NCBI GenBank assembly: GCA_905250025.1
Contig: CAJNOJ010000250.1
Location: forward strand, 62,001-126,000
DNA length: 64,000 nt
Direction: 5' to 3'
Origin: Adineta ricciae
Lineage: Eukaryota > Rotifera > Eurotatoria > Adinetida > Adinetidae
How positions within the stretch are numbered: the stretch's first letter is position 1; every line of letters starts with the position of its first letter. This document shows positions 50,406 to 63,159 of the stretch, piece after piece. The notes beneath the pieces are model-generated. The model did not search any database. It was not told where the DNA came from and saw only the letters and a program-made list of their open reading frames with translations. The translations under genes and the position numbers were made by a program.

Positions 50406-53142
50406 CTAAGTACGTTCTCTCGTGAAATACTTTTTTACGTACTTTGAAATCTGGAATGACAACAAACGCAAACCCGTATGATTATTCGAGTAAAAACATG
50501 AAACAACAGATATGGATGAGTCATCGGTCTAGGCGTATGTTCTATTAATTTTCTAAAATTTGATTTTGAATTTATTCTAGAATAGCCATCAAAGAAATCG
50601 GAAACAAATTTATTTTGGAAAATAATCTTGTCACTACAACGACATCTGTGAACGAATGTTATTTGATTGGCTGCATTCACGGTTGTTTTGCTTGTGTATT
50701 TTGCATGGAAAAGCAAAATGAAAATACAGAAATCCATATAAGAATTCTAAACAAACTTGGTTTTATAAATGTTTATTCGTTTCAGATTTTATCCTTCATC
50801 ATGTTGTATTCAAAATTAGCGTCAATTCGTCGACCAGTTCTGACGACAGAAGATCATCATGTATTTTGCTGTAAGTCTTTCTCGGTTCAAAGTTTTATTT
50901 TAGTATAGGAAGAGTTCCACAGGACATAATCGACGTGAAAACAGCGTTATTCAGTGTTAAGATAGATATCTATTACCCATTCTACTAGTTAACATATAGA
51001 AAAAGGCCTTGTTCAAAACCATGAGATTATAAGCTACAATGCTTTCAACATTAGAGATCAAAACAAAAGTAAAGTATTTGCGATACACTTCGCTTAGTCT
51101 TTTACCTGAAAAAGTAAAACAATACGGCAGTACCTCGCTCATTTACTCTGCCATCACGTACGTATAAATATCGATGTGGAGCTAGCACATCGGGTTTCCA
51201 TGGGCCTAACATCGGTACATATGGTCTGCGTGTGTGTGTACATTGTACAACAACATGCGTGCAAGTACTCTCACGCACACATGGGTACGTCAGCCTAGAT
51301 TCTGATATAATCTTTTATGGATTGACCTGGATAAGTCTCACCTGAGGAAGTGATAAAAGAAGGAATTTAGAATGCAACTAAATCTGTCGTGCTGGCCTTA
51401 TTTTGGTCATATCTATGTATCTGCTTTATCTTCATTTATCGGTTTCATTTGTCATTTTGTTTTTGTTCCCTGCGAAAACAGTCTATTCTTAAGACTAAAT
51501 GAACGACAGTAATTTTTGTCGCTTCTTTCTGACATATTTTTGTCTTTAGTACTTTATTGTCCAAAGCAAAGCACTAAGCAATATTGTATTCCTAAGTTCG
51601 AACTCGTAGTAAAAACTCTGCTAAGAAGCGTCAAAAGTACATGTCCATAAAGAGACAATGGATATCACATTCAACCAGTAACACAGGTTCACTTGTATTA
51701 GCATCACTCTCTTTCTCATTATAGTCTACAGTACTTCTTCCGATAAGTAGAAACTTATTCTAATAAGATCCATCCGAATTGCTTGTACTTATTTTTTATT
51801 TACCAGAAAAACTGTGCATAACTTCGATAGAGAAAATTTCCTTTTAATTTGTGCATTATACTCAAAGACAATGAATATTATGCAAGTCACTTCGATTGGA
51901 ACAGAACTTTTCATGTAATCAGTGCACTTGCATCATTTTTCTTGTTACCTTTGCCCGAAGGATTTGTATGTTAACTGTACCGTTGAAACAAAATGAGAGC
52001 CTGACAAATTACTGACAAGTCAACGTATTGAATACTTACAACTATTTCACCTAGTGCTAAATCAAATTTTCGAATATGTCCACGTAGAATTCTTTGCACA
52101 AATGATTCACTTCTCAATGTTATCGATATCATAAAAGATGCCTTTGCGATCATAGTGATTCATTAGATGTCTTCGAGTTCGGTCGAATTGATGTTGATAC
52201 ATACGTACGTGATATAAAATGTCGATCTGAGTTGAGCTGTTTATCTAGTTTCGAAATAAATGAGTGTTTTGCAAGGATGTGTTAGATCGAAGGTTTTGCT
52301 TAATATCCATTCCTTTATTTCTACTTGATACTCGTAACAACGTCCAAGTGAAACCTTTTTATATACGGAACAGTATTGGTGTCCGTGTGTGTTCATTATG
52401 TAATACAAACATATGTGTCCGTTCATTTTCTTTCTCTTTTTTTGCTACATGACTTGACCTTCACTTTTTCTCCCTCAAAAGGAACTCGTGTTCTAATAGA
52501 ACACTGCTGATGACTACTACCACCTATTACAATTTCAATTTCATCGTTCTTTTTTCTTCTTCTTTTTCTTGTTCTCCTTCGTACGTTTTTCTTTCACTAG
52601 TTCTTCATCGAGTCCTGCTGTTGCTGCTGCTTCTGCTTTAACTACTCCCCCTTTTTTTCTTTATAATATAGGAGTGTAGAAATGGTACGAGAAAAGAAGA
52701 AAAAAATTCATCTCGTACTTAATATGTATGTTACGTATATACACGCGTGATAGGAAAGAAGAGAGTTGACGATGAAGGGCGACATTGACGAGCACTTTTT
52801 TTGAGAAATAACTTTTTTTTATTAGGATAGAGAGAAAAGAGACAAAACACGTAGATGTGCACAGTTTTTTTCCGTATTTATTCACGTGGGCTCAAGTGAA
52901 CTTTTTTCTTCACTTTTTTTGTATTATGTTCTCTATTTCTCTCTTGTTCTGTCATTGATAGAGAAAGAACATCAACGACGACGAAACTTCATCTAACTCG
53001 TCATCAATGCAGAATGGAGGAAACCGGTGGTTGTTAAACGATGAGAACCTAGGCCTAGTAGGACAGCGCGCTATGATCTAACCTAATCGCAACAAATTCT
53101 TGTTTGTTACAAAGTCGATTGAAATTCTCTGTCGAATTTTAG
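50406..53142. other. 2.7-kb gene-poor spacer between divergent genes
   Basis: Contains GT/CA-rich dinucleotide sequence around 51228-51275 and a pyrimidine-rich stretch with GCTGTTGCTGCTGCTTCTGC near 52616-52637. No supported gene on either strand. Confidence 0.5.
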
Positions 53143-53829
53143 ATGCGTCATGGAACGGATGATAATGATCAGCCTGTGTTCAACGACATTCGGATTGACC
53201 TTCGCGGAGCTGGCGGTGCTGGATTAAACAGCAACCCAACGTACTACGGAAATCGATATCCAACAGACAATGATCAACGTTCTCAAGGTTCCATTCCGAG
53301 TCGTGTATCGAGATACTCCGGTAAATGAAAGCGATAACCTTGGAAGAAACAAAACATGTATGTTTTCTTTTTCTTATCGAAGAATATCCTCAGGTTCGAC
53401 CGACGAATCCACTATATTCAAGCCAATCGACTATTCGAACGCAGGGTTCACAGCCACATGCAAATGGTGCGGTAAGCTCGAAAAGTTCAGCAACATTAGT
53501 GAACCGCCGTCAGAAATTCGATCCACAAGCGCCACGTCGCCCATCCGATTGGAGATGGTTGGCAATATTATGTATCATTCTATTTTTTCCATTAGGTAAT
53601 TTTAACCGATTTCTTTGACGTCAGACATCCTTAAATGTTTCCTTTAGGTCTATTCGCATTTGCATTCGCTCGTAAAGCGCAAAATAAATTTCGTGATGGT
53701 TTTGTTATAGAATCACACACACTTAACAAACGCGCTCTGGTTCTTTGTATCATATCTATTCTTTGCGGGATTGCTTTGATCATTGGTTTACTCTTCGGTT
53801 TCGACGCCTGGCCACGAACAAATGGTTAA
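53143..53829 (+). CDS. CD225/dispanin-like two-TM protein, 190 aa
   Basis: Exons 53143-53320, 53383-53595, 53648-53829, in phase. A polar N-terminal half of about 105 residues (Gly/Asn/Ser/Arg-rich) precedes WRWLAILCIILFFPLGLFA (TM1, partly re-entrant in this family). A basic loop follows (FARKAQNKFRDGFV), then TM2 (RALVLCIISILCGIALIIGL). The PLGLFA-FA.KA....RDG spacing matches the CD225 domain of IFITM, PRRT and SynDIG proteins. Likely a vesicle or plasma-membrane protein. Which dispanin subfamily is unclear; the long N-terminus argues against an IFITM. Confidence 0.8.
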
Positions 53830-54532
53830 ATATAAATATCTATACATACCAATATATATATGCATATAATCAGCGAGAATTAGATTAGAAAATATTATCT
53901 TCTTGTATATTTTTCTTTTCAGTTTTGAACAGTTTTGTGTAAACAGAATCAGAACAGTTTAATCCACTTACATTTTTATACTATTCCTCCTTCGCTGCTT
54001 TTCTCTCTCTCTCTCTTTTTCAACATATTTTTCGTTCGTTAATCGTGAAATCCTTGTGCTTTTTTTCATTGCTCGTCCATTGAAAATGCTCAGAAAGCAG
54101 ATAGAACAGTTCGTCTTACCAAATACGGCTGCCATTTACAGTGCTCATATTGGTACCGTCGACAAAGTAGTCAAGAACAATACAAAATACGTCACGAACG
54201 AGTGACACCTATCAAACGTCTACCGACCGAACAACGTGTTCAAAATTCATTTTGATAGGTTCTTTTGTTCGAAATACATTTACCAATTGTCCCTCTCGAC
54301 TTGGTTTTTTGTACATTCCTCTGTGCTTTTTTTTTAATTTAAAAAAAGATAGATCAATTCAACACTCTTCGACTTTGTCTATACCTTAATATCAAACTCA
54401 GAGAAAAGCCACAGACTGGGCAAAACATGACGTAGAACTCGTATCGATACTACGGCGATTTCACAGCTTGTAGTACCTAGACGTGGAGCAATCGATTTCA
54501 TGTACATATTTATCTGTTCTAGATAATTGCTA
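53830..54532. other. Spacer between the dispanin and UQCR10 genes
   Basis: 3' UTR of the dispanin-like gene and the promoter of UQCR10. The TTCTAG just before the UQCR10 start (54514-54522) may be a 5' UTR acceptor. Confidence 0.45.
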
Positions 54533-54748
54533 ATGTCGCTTACGAAAACCGTTTACAACCTGTTCTTTCGTCGCTCAGCGAACATTGCTTTAGCCGCTGT
54601 TGTTGGTGTATTCGCTTATGAACGCATCATTAACAAATCAGCTGAGTACATTTATGAACGTCGTAATCAAGGCAAATTATGGAAACATGTTCAACCACAA
54701 TTCAAATTGAAAACTGATGAAGACGAAGAAGAAAATTCTGGTTCATAA
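54533..54748 (+). CDS. UQCR10: Cytochrome bc1 complex subunit 9 (UQCR10/QCR9), 71 aa
   Basis: Small inner-mitochondrial-membrane subunit of respiratory complex III. Intronless coding sequence. Starts MSLTKTVYNLFFRRSANIAL, followed by one TM helix (ANIALAAVVGVFAYERIINK), then EYIYERRNQGKLWKHVQPQF. The FFRR, FxxER and NxGKLWKH blocks are the family signature (human: LLFRRTSTFAL...[31 protein letters not shown] order). An acidic tail DEDEEENSGS is added. Start chosen at ATG 54533; an in-frame TTG lies two codons upstream. Confidence 0.88.
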   Translation: MSLTKTVYNLFFRRSANIALAAVVGVFAYERIINKSAEYIYERRNQGKLWKHVQPQFKLKTDEDEEENSGS

Positions 54749-56272
54749 TCAAGTCTTCAAGCAACCAAAAGCGAAAAGGGCAAAATTGGTTATTTATCGA
54801 ACATTATCCCCAATCTATTCTCCCTATGAATAACCGATGTAGTCTTCATTTTTGTCCTTGGTTTTTTTCTTTCGTAATAAAAAAAACTCTTTAGATTTTA
54901 CATCTTAGGATAAAATATACTTCCTCGTTGTTTGCACTATAAAAACCCTCCAGATATCTCGCTTCCATAAATGCACACTTGGGCACATTCAACTATATGA
55001 TTTTCTAGATGTTTTTCAATTATAATACAGTCCTTCGTGACCTATATTTCCAGAGTCATGCTTGTTGTTTTTGTCGGACTATCAACATTAACATATTACC
55101 AGAATGTTTCGAACAGAAATGTTATTCGATCAGAAATTTGGAAATTAGTTATTCTGCATTGTATTACTGAGGATATTTGTGTTCCCGTGTATTGAGTGTT
55201 TGATCTCATGAGAGCTTGTGTGTAAATTGGCTTTCTTTAATAGTAGTTCATGGCGATTATTAGAATGTGACCTCATTGCCCTTTGATTGTAAAAATATAA
55301 TGATTACCTTGAATAAGCAAATCTAAGGTCAAATACAATTCAAATTTAATTGGCAAATAAAACTCAAATTCAGTCGCCTTCTACCGATCAATCAGAGGTT
55401 TATTTGGTGAGTACTTAGCAATGCAATTCTCAACATATATTCAATCATACACACAATAGTTAATTACGAATCAGTCCTAGATTTTCATATATAATTGCTC
55501 GATCCTGATACACTGATAATCTAATATTAATCATTCTTATTATTTACCAGGTATGATTGACATTTTCCGATACCTAATCATTTGAAAAAATAAATGAAAT
55601 CCGACCTTGTTTTCGTATAGATCCTGTTGGTAAAAAATAGTTTCTTTTTTTATCGTTATCAAGCATCACTTCGCTCATACTAATCCAATTTCTACATATT
55701 TCGTTTTCATGCTTCATTACTATACCTGACAGATCATTTTTCATTGATTTAGTTATCAAACTCATCGTCCTATTCGAGCATTTGCGCATGCATAGCAAAA
55801 CAACAACAACAACAACAACGACGACGAAATTATCGCACTCAAGGCACTTGACGAGCTAGATATGACAATCTCATGCGAGAAGCACTAAAATATATCCAGG
55901 CATTGAATAGAACGGAATCGCTCGTTTATATATACATATATCATTTCATCATGTTTTTATTTCAGTTAAAAATATCTACTAGCTAGAGAGAAAAAAGAAA
56001 ATCAAGTTGACATTGTGTATCTCTCATGTTCTATTCGTAAGACTTTCGAGTCAAGCAGAGGCTAAAAAAAAGAAGAGAAGAAGAGGAAGATATATTTATA
56101 TACGAAGAAGAAAGAAAAATGAAAGACGAAATCTATCGCCGTACACATACATACACATACAAATACACTCTGTCTGTTTTTGCATACACTATACATTAAA
56201 AAAAGTACTTTTGTTCATTCGTCTTCTTTTTCTGAAAAAAAATGTTCTCCTCCTTTTCTCCCTCATGTTACT
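54749..56272. other. Spacer between convergent genes, with AATAAA and a CAA/CGA microsatellite
   Basis: A polyadenylation hexamer for UQCR10 lies at 54877-54882. A trinucleotide tract (CAA then CGA) lies at about 55797-55826. No gene seen. Confidence 0.5.
55797..55826. repeat. (CAA)n(CGA)n microsatellite
   Basis: Trinucleotide tract changing from CAA to CGA in non-coding sequence. Confidence 0.8.
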
Positions 56273-59200
56273 TTAATAAAATCTCATTTCATTAAAATCA
56301 CAATCATGTGGTAATGATATTGTTGTTGAAGGTGTATACGCAGATTCTGTTTGTAATGTGTAGTTTTGTCCGTTGTTATTGTCCCAATGTTCTTGACCAT
56401 TGATACAATAACGTAAAACAAAATCAACTCGATCAACATCTTCAGGAATATCTATACTAAATTCAAATTGATCTATGTTACGATAATCATTTGAATGACA
56501 TCGATGTTGAGCTTCACGTTCATATGTGTTTAACCAACGATTGAATGTGTATTTTATTGAAACATATTTTGAATAACCAGCATTGGTCACCCATAACGTT
56601 CCCGTAAGTTTTTGTTCACTATTAGAAGAGTATTTCAAATGTATGTCGGCGTATTCTAACTTGATTTGAGATTTCCATACTTCATGTAAATAAATATCGG
56701 GATGTTCTGAGTTTGGTTGACGGTATAAACAAAAGAACCGTTTCGGCAATGAACTTTCGTGCTTCTGTTTGGATAATGTTAGGTCCACATCGAATGACCA
56801 TGGTTTATGTTCAATAGGAGAACTTTTTGATAGATAAATGTTATTTTTTGAGAAGGAAGGCGGCGATGAAGATAACAATGATGAACCTAATAGCAGTGAG
56901 AAGTCGCTGGATTCATCATAATTCAATGAATGAATGTATTGCACTTCGGTTAACTGACGGCCAACGGAATCAGCAAAACGAACATTCTTTTTTGATGCTC
57001 CTACTGAATTGACGCGTTTTAACGCACCGGTTGATTTGCTTGGTGTGATTGGTTGGGAGAGGGTAGTTAGAGTTGGAGATATTGGCGATGGGAGTGATGA
57101 TAGAGTGACAGGCGACAATGGTGGTGGCGAGTAGATTCTAGATGTTTCGACGTTGAGTGCCTCATTGGGCAACAAAAGTGTCGGTGAACCATCGCAGGGA
57201 ATCTTAGATGATGATGTAGCCGACGCTGATTGACGATAGAATCGATGTCTTAGTCCTAGATGATATGAAATGAATACTTATTTAACGCATCATTTCCATG
57301 AAATTCGATACGTACTTCTTCCTCGATAACGGCTAACTGAAGCTGTTGGTTCGTTTTCAACAACAGCATCTTGTGGTACTTCGTCTTCAGGACTTATCGT
57401 TTGAATATCATTTGTGTTCTCTTTCTCAGTAGGTGGCTTGAGTTCTACTTTTGCTTCGACTTCTTTCGGTAGTTGTAGATTTAAATCAAGTTTTGCTAAT
57501 GCATCAACTGTCGCTGATTTTTCATCAAGTGTTAGAGAATTTCTCGTCAACGATGAACGTCTTCTTCGTCTATGAAAGTGTCGTTCACTAGGAGCATCAG
57601 GACTATTAATAGATGGACTTGTTTCGCTTAGGCCATCTTCTGCTGGTGAACTTTTAATTTCATCAATAACTGTTGTAATATGCTCTGATAACGGTTCTAT
57701 AACCGTCATTGCCGTTGTTATATTGTCTGTTTCATCACTAATTAAATCTCCTGTTGAAGAAATAGACACCGGTTGAATCTTATCACAGCTTGAGCAAAGA
57801 AAATCATTTAAATCAGAATCATCATTTTCAGATTCAATGACTTGAACGCATGTATTCGAAGAAGACGATGTTAAAGCAAAAACTACAGGAGATTTACTGG
57901 TGTATCCATTTGAATTGACTGATTGTGTATTAAATTTGGACATTTGTGGTTCGGAAGCAAATCGAGTAATAAAATTAATTAATTCAGTTGACTCTTCTAA
58001 AAACAATCTATCATCTACCGAATGTCTCATTGGTATTGATGGTTCTTTTTGTGATGCAATTGACGAATGAATAGCTATATTTGGTGAACGATGAGTTTGT
58101 TGTTGAACAAGTATATGTGCCATCTTTGGATTTGGTAAGGATGGCAAATGAATTGATTGTTTATGTTTTCGATCGGATAATAAGAGAGATTTCGATAAAT
58201 CTGTAAAATCTTCCTGGAAGGAAAAAGAAAGAAAACATCGTAAGGAAATTAGTTCGAATGCACTTGTATGTTAATCTTACAAATTTATTACGGCTACTAG
58301 GTATATAAAAAGAAATTTATATGATTGTATCGGGTAAGTATCTAAATATGTCTACGTACGCATATGCAATGCAGTTATAGAAATATCGAGGAAGCAAAAA
58401 AGAAAGAAATAAATGTGTATGAGCTGGGCAACGCGTGATCAATGCATGCGTCGATGATGAGAAGATCTTTATCAAAGCTTCTGCCTTTTTTTTTCATTTC
58501 AAAGAAGATGGTTGGCTATAAAAGAATGCGTATATGAATCTGACTTTCTAACGGTCAATAGTTCATCTCATGAGAGTATCTAAAAATCAATTGCTTCTTC
58601 TCAATAACTTGTTCAGGCCATATCATGCTGCGAGCGCGTGCTACGCGCATGATCTTTATTTTATCGGCAGCGAAATGTTACAGAATAAGCAGTCAGTGCT
58701 ATTATCTCTTCAAGGCGACAAGCAAACTGAAGAACAAACTTCGTACAAAATGGTATTAGACAATGTCGGCGCTGAGACCTGTTTCTTCCTTTCTGTTCTG
58801 CAATATCTACAAATAACTGTGTCACGCATGCTGTATAAGTAAAACACACTCTCCTCCCCCTCTCTCCTTCGTCTATTCACCCGGCAAAATACTGGCTAAA
58901 ATCAACTAAATAAATTGCCCTTTGATGATCATATGTATGAATTCTAAATATCTATACACACTTTCAAAATATGTCTAAGGCAGGTGTGTCTGTCTGTACA
59001 CGAAAGCGAAACTACTATGATCGACAATATACATTTATATAGATATGTGTAGAGAAAGAAGGAGAGAGGTTAGTCGCGACATGAAGAGAGGGAGACAGAG
59101 AGAGAGAGAGAAAACGTTAAGCCATAATCTTCTAGTTTGTTTATTTACTATCTAAAGGCACTGTTAGTCATCATGGAGGAAGGAGCAGTAAAAATTGTTT

Positions 59201-61333
59201 CTATTTCTTTATCTGTCAGCTAGCACACATCTAGTAAGGTGAGAGGATAAGAGCAACACGGGCAAAGGAAAAAAGAGAAGAAGAAGAAGAAGAAAAAATA
59301 TTATTGTTTATTACCAGTAGACTTTGCTCGGTTTCAACAACAGAAAAAAGCCAAAAAATAAGAAGAAGAACGACAACGCATAGAAGAAGAAAAAATCTTT
59401 GTTCCAGATGATAATCATATATCAGTGGTAGGGTATATAAAAAAAAGACTCCATTACATATCTACGCGCAAGCCTAAAACAGCTGTCTATTCGATATTTA
59501 TAGAATAAAGGAAGAAAAAGCAAGAGAAACATATGATGATGTAGTTCGGCAAGTAATATTGAGACGATAGATCATGCATTAGATGTATGGAGAGAAGCAT
59601 GACGACTTATAACATCGCGCGATTTTTACGAGTAGTCAACGAGCGAAAAAAAACAATCTATGGCGAATAGAATACGATAAAGAGATGCATCTGGTATTCG
59701 AAACTCAAGGTAATATAATTACGGGTCACGCACCGAAAGTATGGGCTGGTTACGTCTAGAAAATCTACCGCCCTTACAATGCAGATCCTCTTATCCTGTG
59801 AGATGGAAGATAATTGAGTTTTTAGGTCACAACGAACTATACGTTGATAAGAAGAGAATTCCAGGACAAAATTAATAGAGTGTACTTATTATTATTATTA
59901 AATACAGCTGTTAGTTGATTTTGACATGACTGTATTTGAAAAGGACACAACAAGCAAATAAGTATCAACAAGTGGTTATTTTAAGTGAAATTGCTTTTAT
60001 GGATTAAACAAAACAATAATAAACTTTCGAACAGATGTTTTTGGTTGTTCGAACTTCTCTCCGAATGTAAAACTTGATTTTTTTTCTCTTTCTGAAAGAA
60101 TCAAATCAAACATGCACTTTTAATTGGTCTGCTTTCGCTCCAAAAATCCAAAGGGCATTTTTTTTCTCGTCTTATTTGATGAAACTGAATAAGTACACTT
60201 CAGCTCTCTCCACCGACTAATGATTCAACATGCATTATGCCGAAAACAGTCTTTCGATCGATCTTAAACCTATTAAAAGTTTGTTCCAGTCTTTTTTTCT
60301 AGCCGAGTGCATACATACATCAGTCAATACGAAATTGACTCATGTTACCACTTTTTTTTTACATCTAATCGAATTATTTGTGCATTCGAATTCGAAGCCA
60401 ACAAGATCCAATGCCTGTTGGCTATCGCTTTTACTTCGTGGAGGCACATAAATATTCGTCGTTAATTATCAAAGTCAAAGAAGCAGAGAGAGGGAAAAAA
60501 ACAAACGATTAAATCGATGATCAAGATGCCTAATCGCTAATGACCATACGAGAAAGGTGATAATGGTAATCGGCCATAAAGGCGTATAGAGGTGAAAATA
60601 AGTGCATTAATATATGTATACAATCAGATACGATGAAAAGCAACGATAGAAAAGATGAAAACGTATCTAAGTGCAAATTCATCCCCGCTTTGTCTCACAT
60701 CTGCAGGGGAAAAGGTCATTGTTTGATATTACTCAAGTCTTATAACATCAAGGAACCGTTGTTTTTCTCACATATTGATTATTTTTATAGGATTTAGAAC
60801 GATCTGAATGACATCGAGGTTTTTTTTCATGGGGGATTATTTGAATTAGTAGTCAAGTGAGTTCCAATCGGATAAAATCTGCTCTCTTTTCACTTACTCC
60901 GAACGCTCCAGTTGACGAGGAAATCGACAATGAATTGAGGGAAGCTGATGATGAAGGTGGTGATGTATGAGTTTGTCGTCGTGTAAAACACGCGATTCGA
61001 GCGGTAATATTGAGCATGGACATGAATACGAGTGTAAATACAAGTCGAATCTTATCTAATAAAATTCGACGCCAATAAATACCAAGACGCTTGAGAATCG
61101 TTAGAAACGACTAAAGTAGGAAGAAAACATCTGCCGGCCTGCTTGGTGAAAAAGATGTTATGATAACGACATACGCAGTTTTCTGTTAGAGTTAATGTAG
61201 GGCACGTATTAGCTGGGTCGAGCTGCTGCTGTTGTTTTTGTTTTTCTTCCTCGCCGTTCTGTTCTGTTATTGAAAACCGACTCGGATCCGAAGATAAGTT
61301 GTCTTGTTCTGCAAACAATAATGAATTCGACAT
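56273..61333 (-). CDS. Protein phosphatase 1 glycogen-targeting subunit (PPP1R3 family), 750 aa
   Basis: Brings PP1 to glycogen particles to activate glycogen synthase. Exons: 61333-61175, 61110-60898, 58213-57316, 57255-56273; all phases agree. The PP1-docking RVxF motif is in GASKKNVRFADSVGRQL. The C-terminal CBM21 carbohydrate-binding domain includes WKSQIKLEYADIHLKYSSNS, GTLWVTNAGYSKYVSIKYTF and VDFVLRYCINGQEHWDNNNG, which holds the glycogen-contact WDNN. Exon 2 encodes an unusual hydrophobic stretch (DKIRLVFTLVFMSMLNITAR). The middle exon is a long Ser/Glu/Asp-rich linker. Exons 1-2 are inferred from perfect phase and splice signals rather than homology. The third intron is 2.7 kb. Vertebrate paralogue cannot be chosen. 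Confidence 0.87.
58517..58524 (+). promoter_or_regulatory. Consensus TATA box inside a host intron
   Basis: GGCTATAAAAG on the strand opposite to the host gene; an ATG opens a 90-codon frame 46 bp after it. Whether anything is transcribed from here is unknown. Confidence 0.3.
59084..59113. repeat. GA-rich microsatellite
   Basis: Imperfect (GA)n run within the long intron of the PP1-targeting gene. Confidence 0.8.
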
Positions 61334-63159
61334 TTAATAGAGTGAAACAAAGAATTGAAGTTGATTTGCTTCTCCAAACTCAATTGTTTTTGCTTTTGCT
61401 TCTTTAAAAAAAGAAAAAGATCAACAAAAATAGAGTTTTATTGTTCGTTCGATATGATTAAACTCCATTCTGCGAATGCTTCGTACGGCAAACGACTAGA
61501 TGTCCGATAGATGGAAAAGAATGTAGAAGCAATAACAGTGAAGGAAAAAAGAAAAAGAAAATAGAGATGGAAAGAGAAAAATATGATGAAGTTTCGTCTT
61601 CTTCTTCTTCCTTTCCTTTCCTTCGGTACAATAACCCTCAATACTTCTAAACAATTTTGTTCAGCACGAAAAGCAATACGAAGATCTCTTCACTTCTTTT
61701 TCTCTTTTCTCTCTCTCTCTCTGCTTCTCCCCCTCGCCCTACTTTTTCTTTTCCTACAAATCACAATCACGTACGGGTGCTGAAAAAACGAACTAACCCA
61801 TGAAACATATTGGCACTTTCGTACTCAATAGCCTTATCTAAATGATTACTAATCATCGCAGACATCTATGTCTCTACAGAATAGGTGTCGTCGTCGAGCG
61901 AAGTAGTTTCTCACTTGAGAATATATCTTGCTTTACACATTCAGCTCCTATCTGGAATAGAAGTTATACTGAAGCATGTACTTGACCTGATTCGTAGGCT
62001 TTAATTCTGGCATGAAACTAAGTATAAACAACTTCGAGGCCAATTTCCATCTAAAACGAACATATCAGCCGCAGTTCATTTTTAGTCTTATCTATAGGCG
62101 TATTTGTAGAGTTTGAATTTAAATAAAGAAAAGAATACTTTGAGGATAAATTATGTTTACCTTATTACATAAAAAAATCGTATCGAACGAAGCATAATTT
62201 CACGTAAAATATTTTTATTTTCGATTGCACTCAAATGGGTTGAAGCGTTTGCAATTAGCCGAATCACAATCAACAACTAGTTCTTAATCATTCAAGATAG
62301 CTCTCGATAGGTGTACGATTATGAATATGTTCAGACATTAATCGATTTGCGTTTTGAAAAGAATCATGGCAGAGTTCATCGATTCATGTCGATTACGCGC
62401 ATTTCACAAATGGAAGAAATTCTTTTCTGTCATCAAAAACCGATACGCATCGCAGTAGTGCTACGGCGCTCATAGGAGACAAAAAGGAAGCCGAAAGAAA
62501 CGTTGATTGCATACAAATCTAGCAAGTTCATTATGTTTAATGAAAAGAAACAATTACTTCTGGACGTTGTCGTTCCTTCTTGCGTGAATAGATTTAACGA
62601 GAAAGAAAGAATACTTGTCGATTCCTTCAAAATCTCGAGTCGTTTGTTATTTATAAAGGACACGAGATACAATTTCGATCATCATCTAACATATAAATCT
62701 GTACGAGGATTTGATTTCCTCGAATCGGCTATCTGGATGTTTGTTCTGCGAACAAAAGTAAAAAGAACAAGCGATGTACTTTAGACGAATGCCTAAGCTG
62801 TAAAAAATGATCATATAGATGTTTTTTTTCGTTTTATTTGACAATAAAAGGAGGACATCTACCTTTGACAGGTATATATTTATGTAATTGAATGCAAGGC
62901 CAATCGTTCTGTTTTTTTTCTCTCTCTTCATATCCATTCATTTCCGATTATTTTCGTCTTATCGTGATGATAAAAAAATGTCACGTACTTTACTTTTTTG
63001 TCATGACTTCAGCGTATTTTATTATTTTCAATAGTATAATCAGTCAGCCGATCGGATTTACCGGCTCACACAGTTCAACACGCCACGTTGGCGATGCTTG
63101 CGTGATAAACTTCCTCCGTTCGACTTTTAGATATAATATTTTTTAACTTAATTTACTCT
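61334..63159. other. Intergenic spacer between divergent genes
   Basis: Contains CTT/CT-rich runs at 61598-61624 and about 61701-61722. Short frames on both strands near 62433-62937 overlap each other and show no feature. Confidence 0.5.

Larger units (their letters stand above)
58214..60897 (-). other. 2.7-kb intron of the PP1-targeting gene
   Basis: Holds GA- and GAA-rich tracts (59084-59113, 59272-59296), a TTATTA tract near 59886-59901, and a plus-strand TATA box with a 90-codon frame (58517-58842). No other coding sequence is convincing. Confidence 0.5.
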
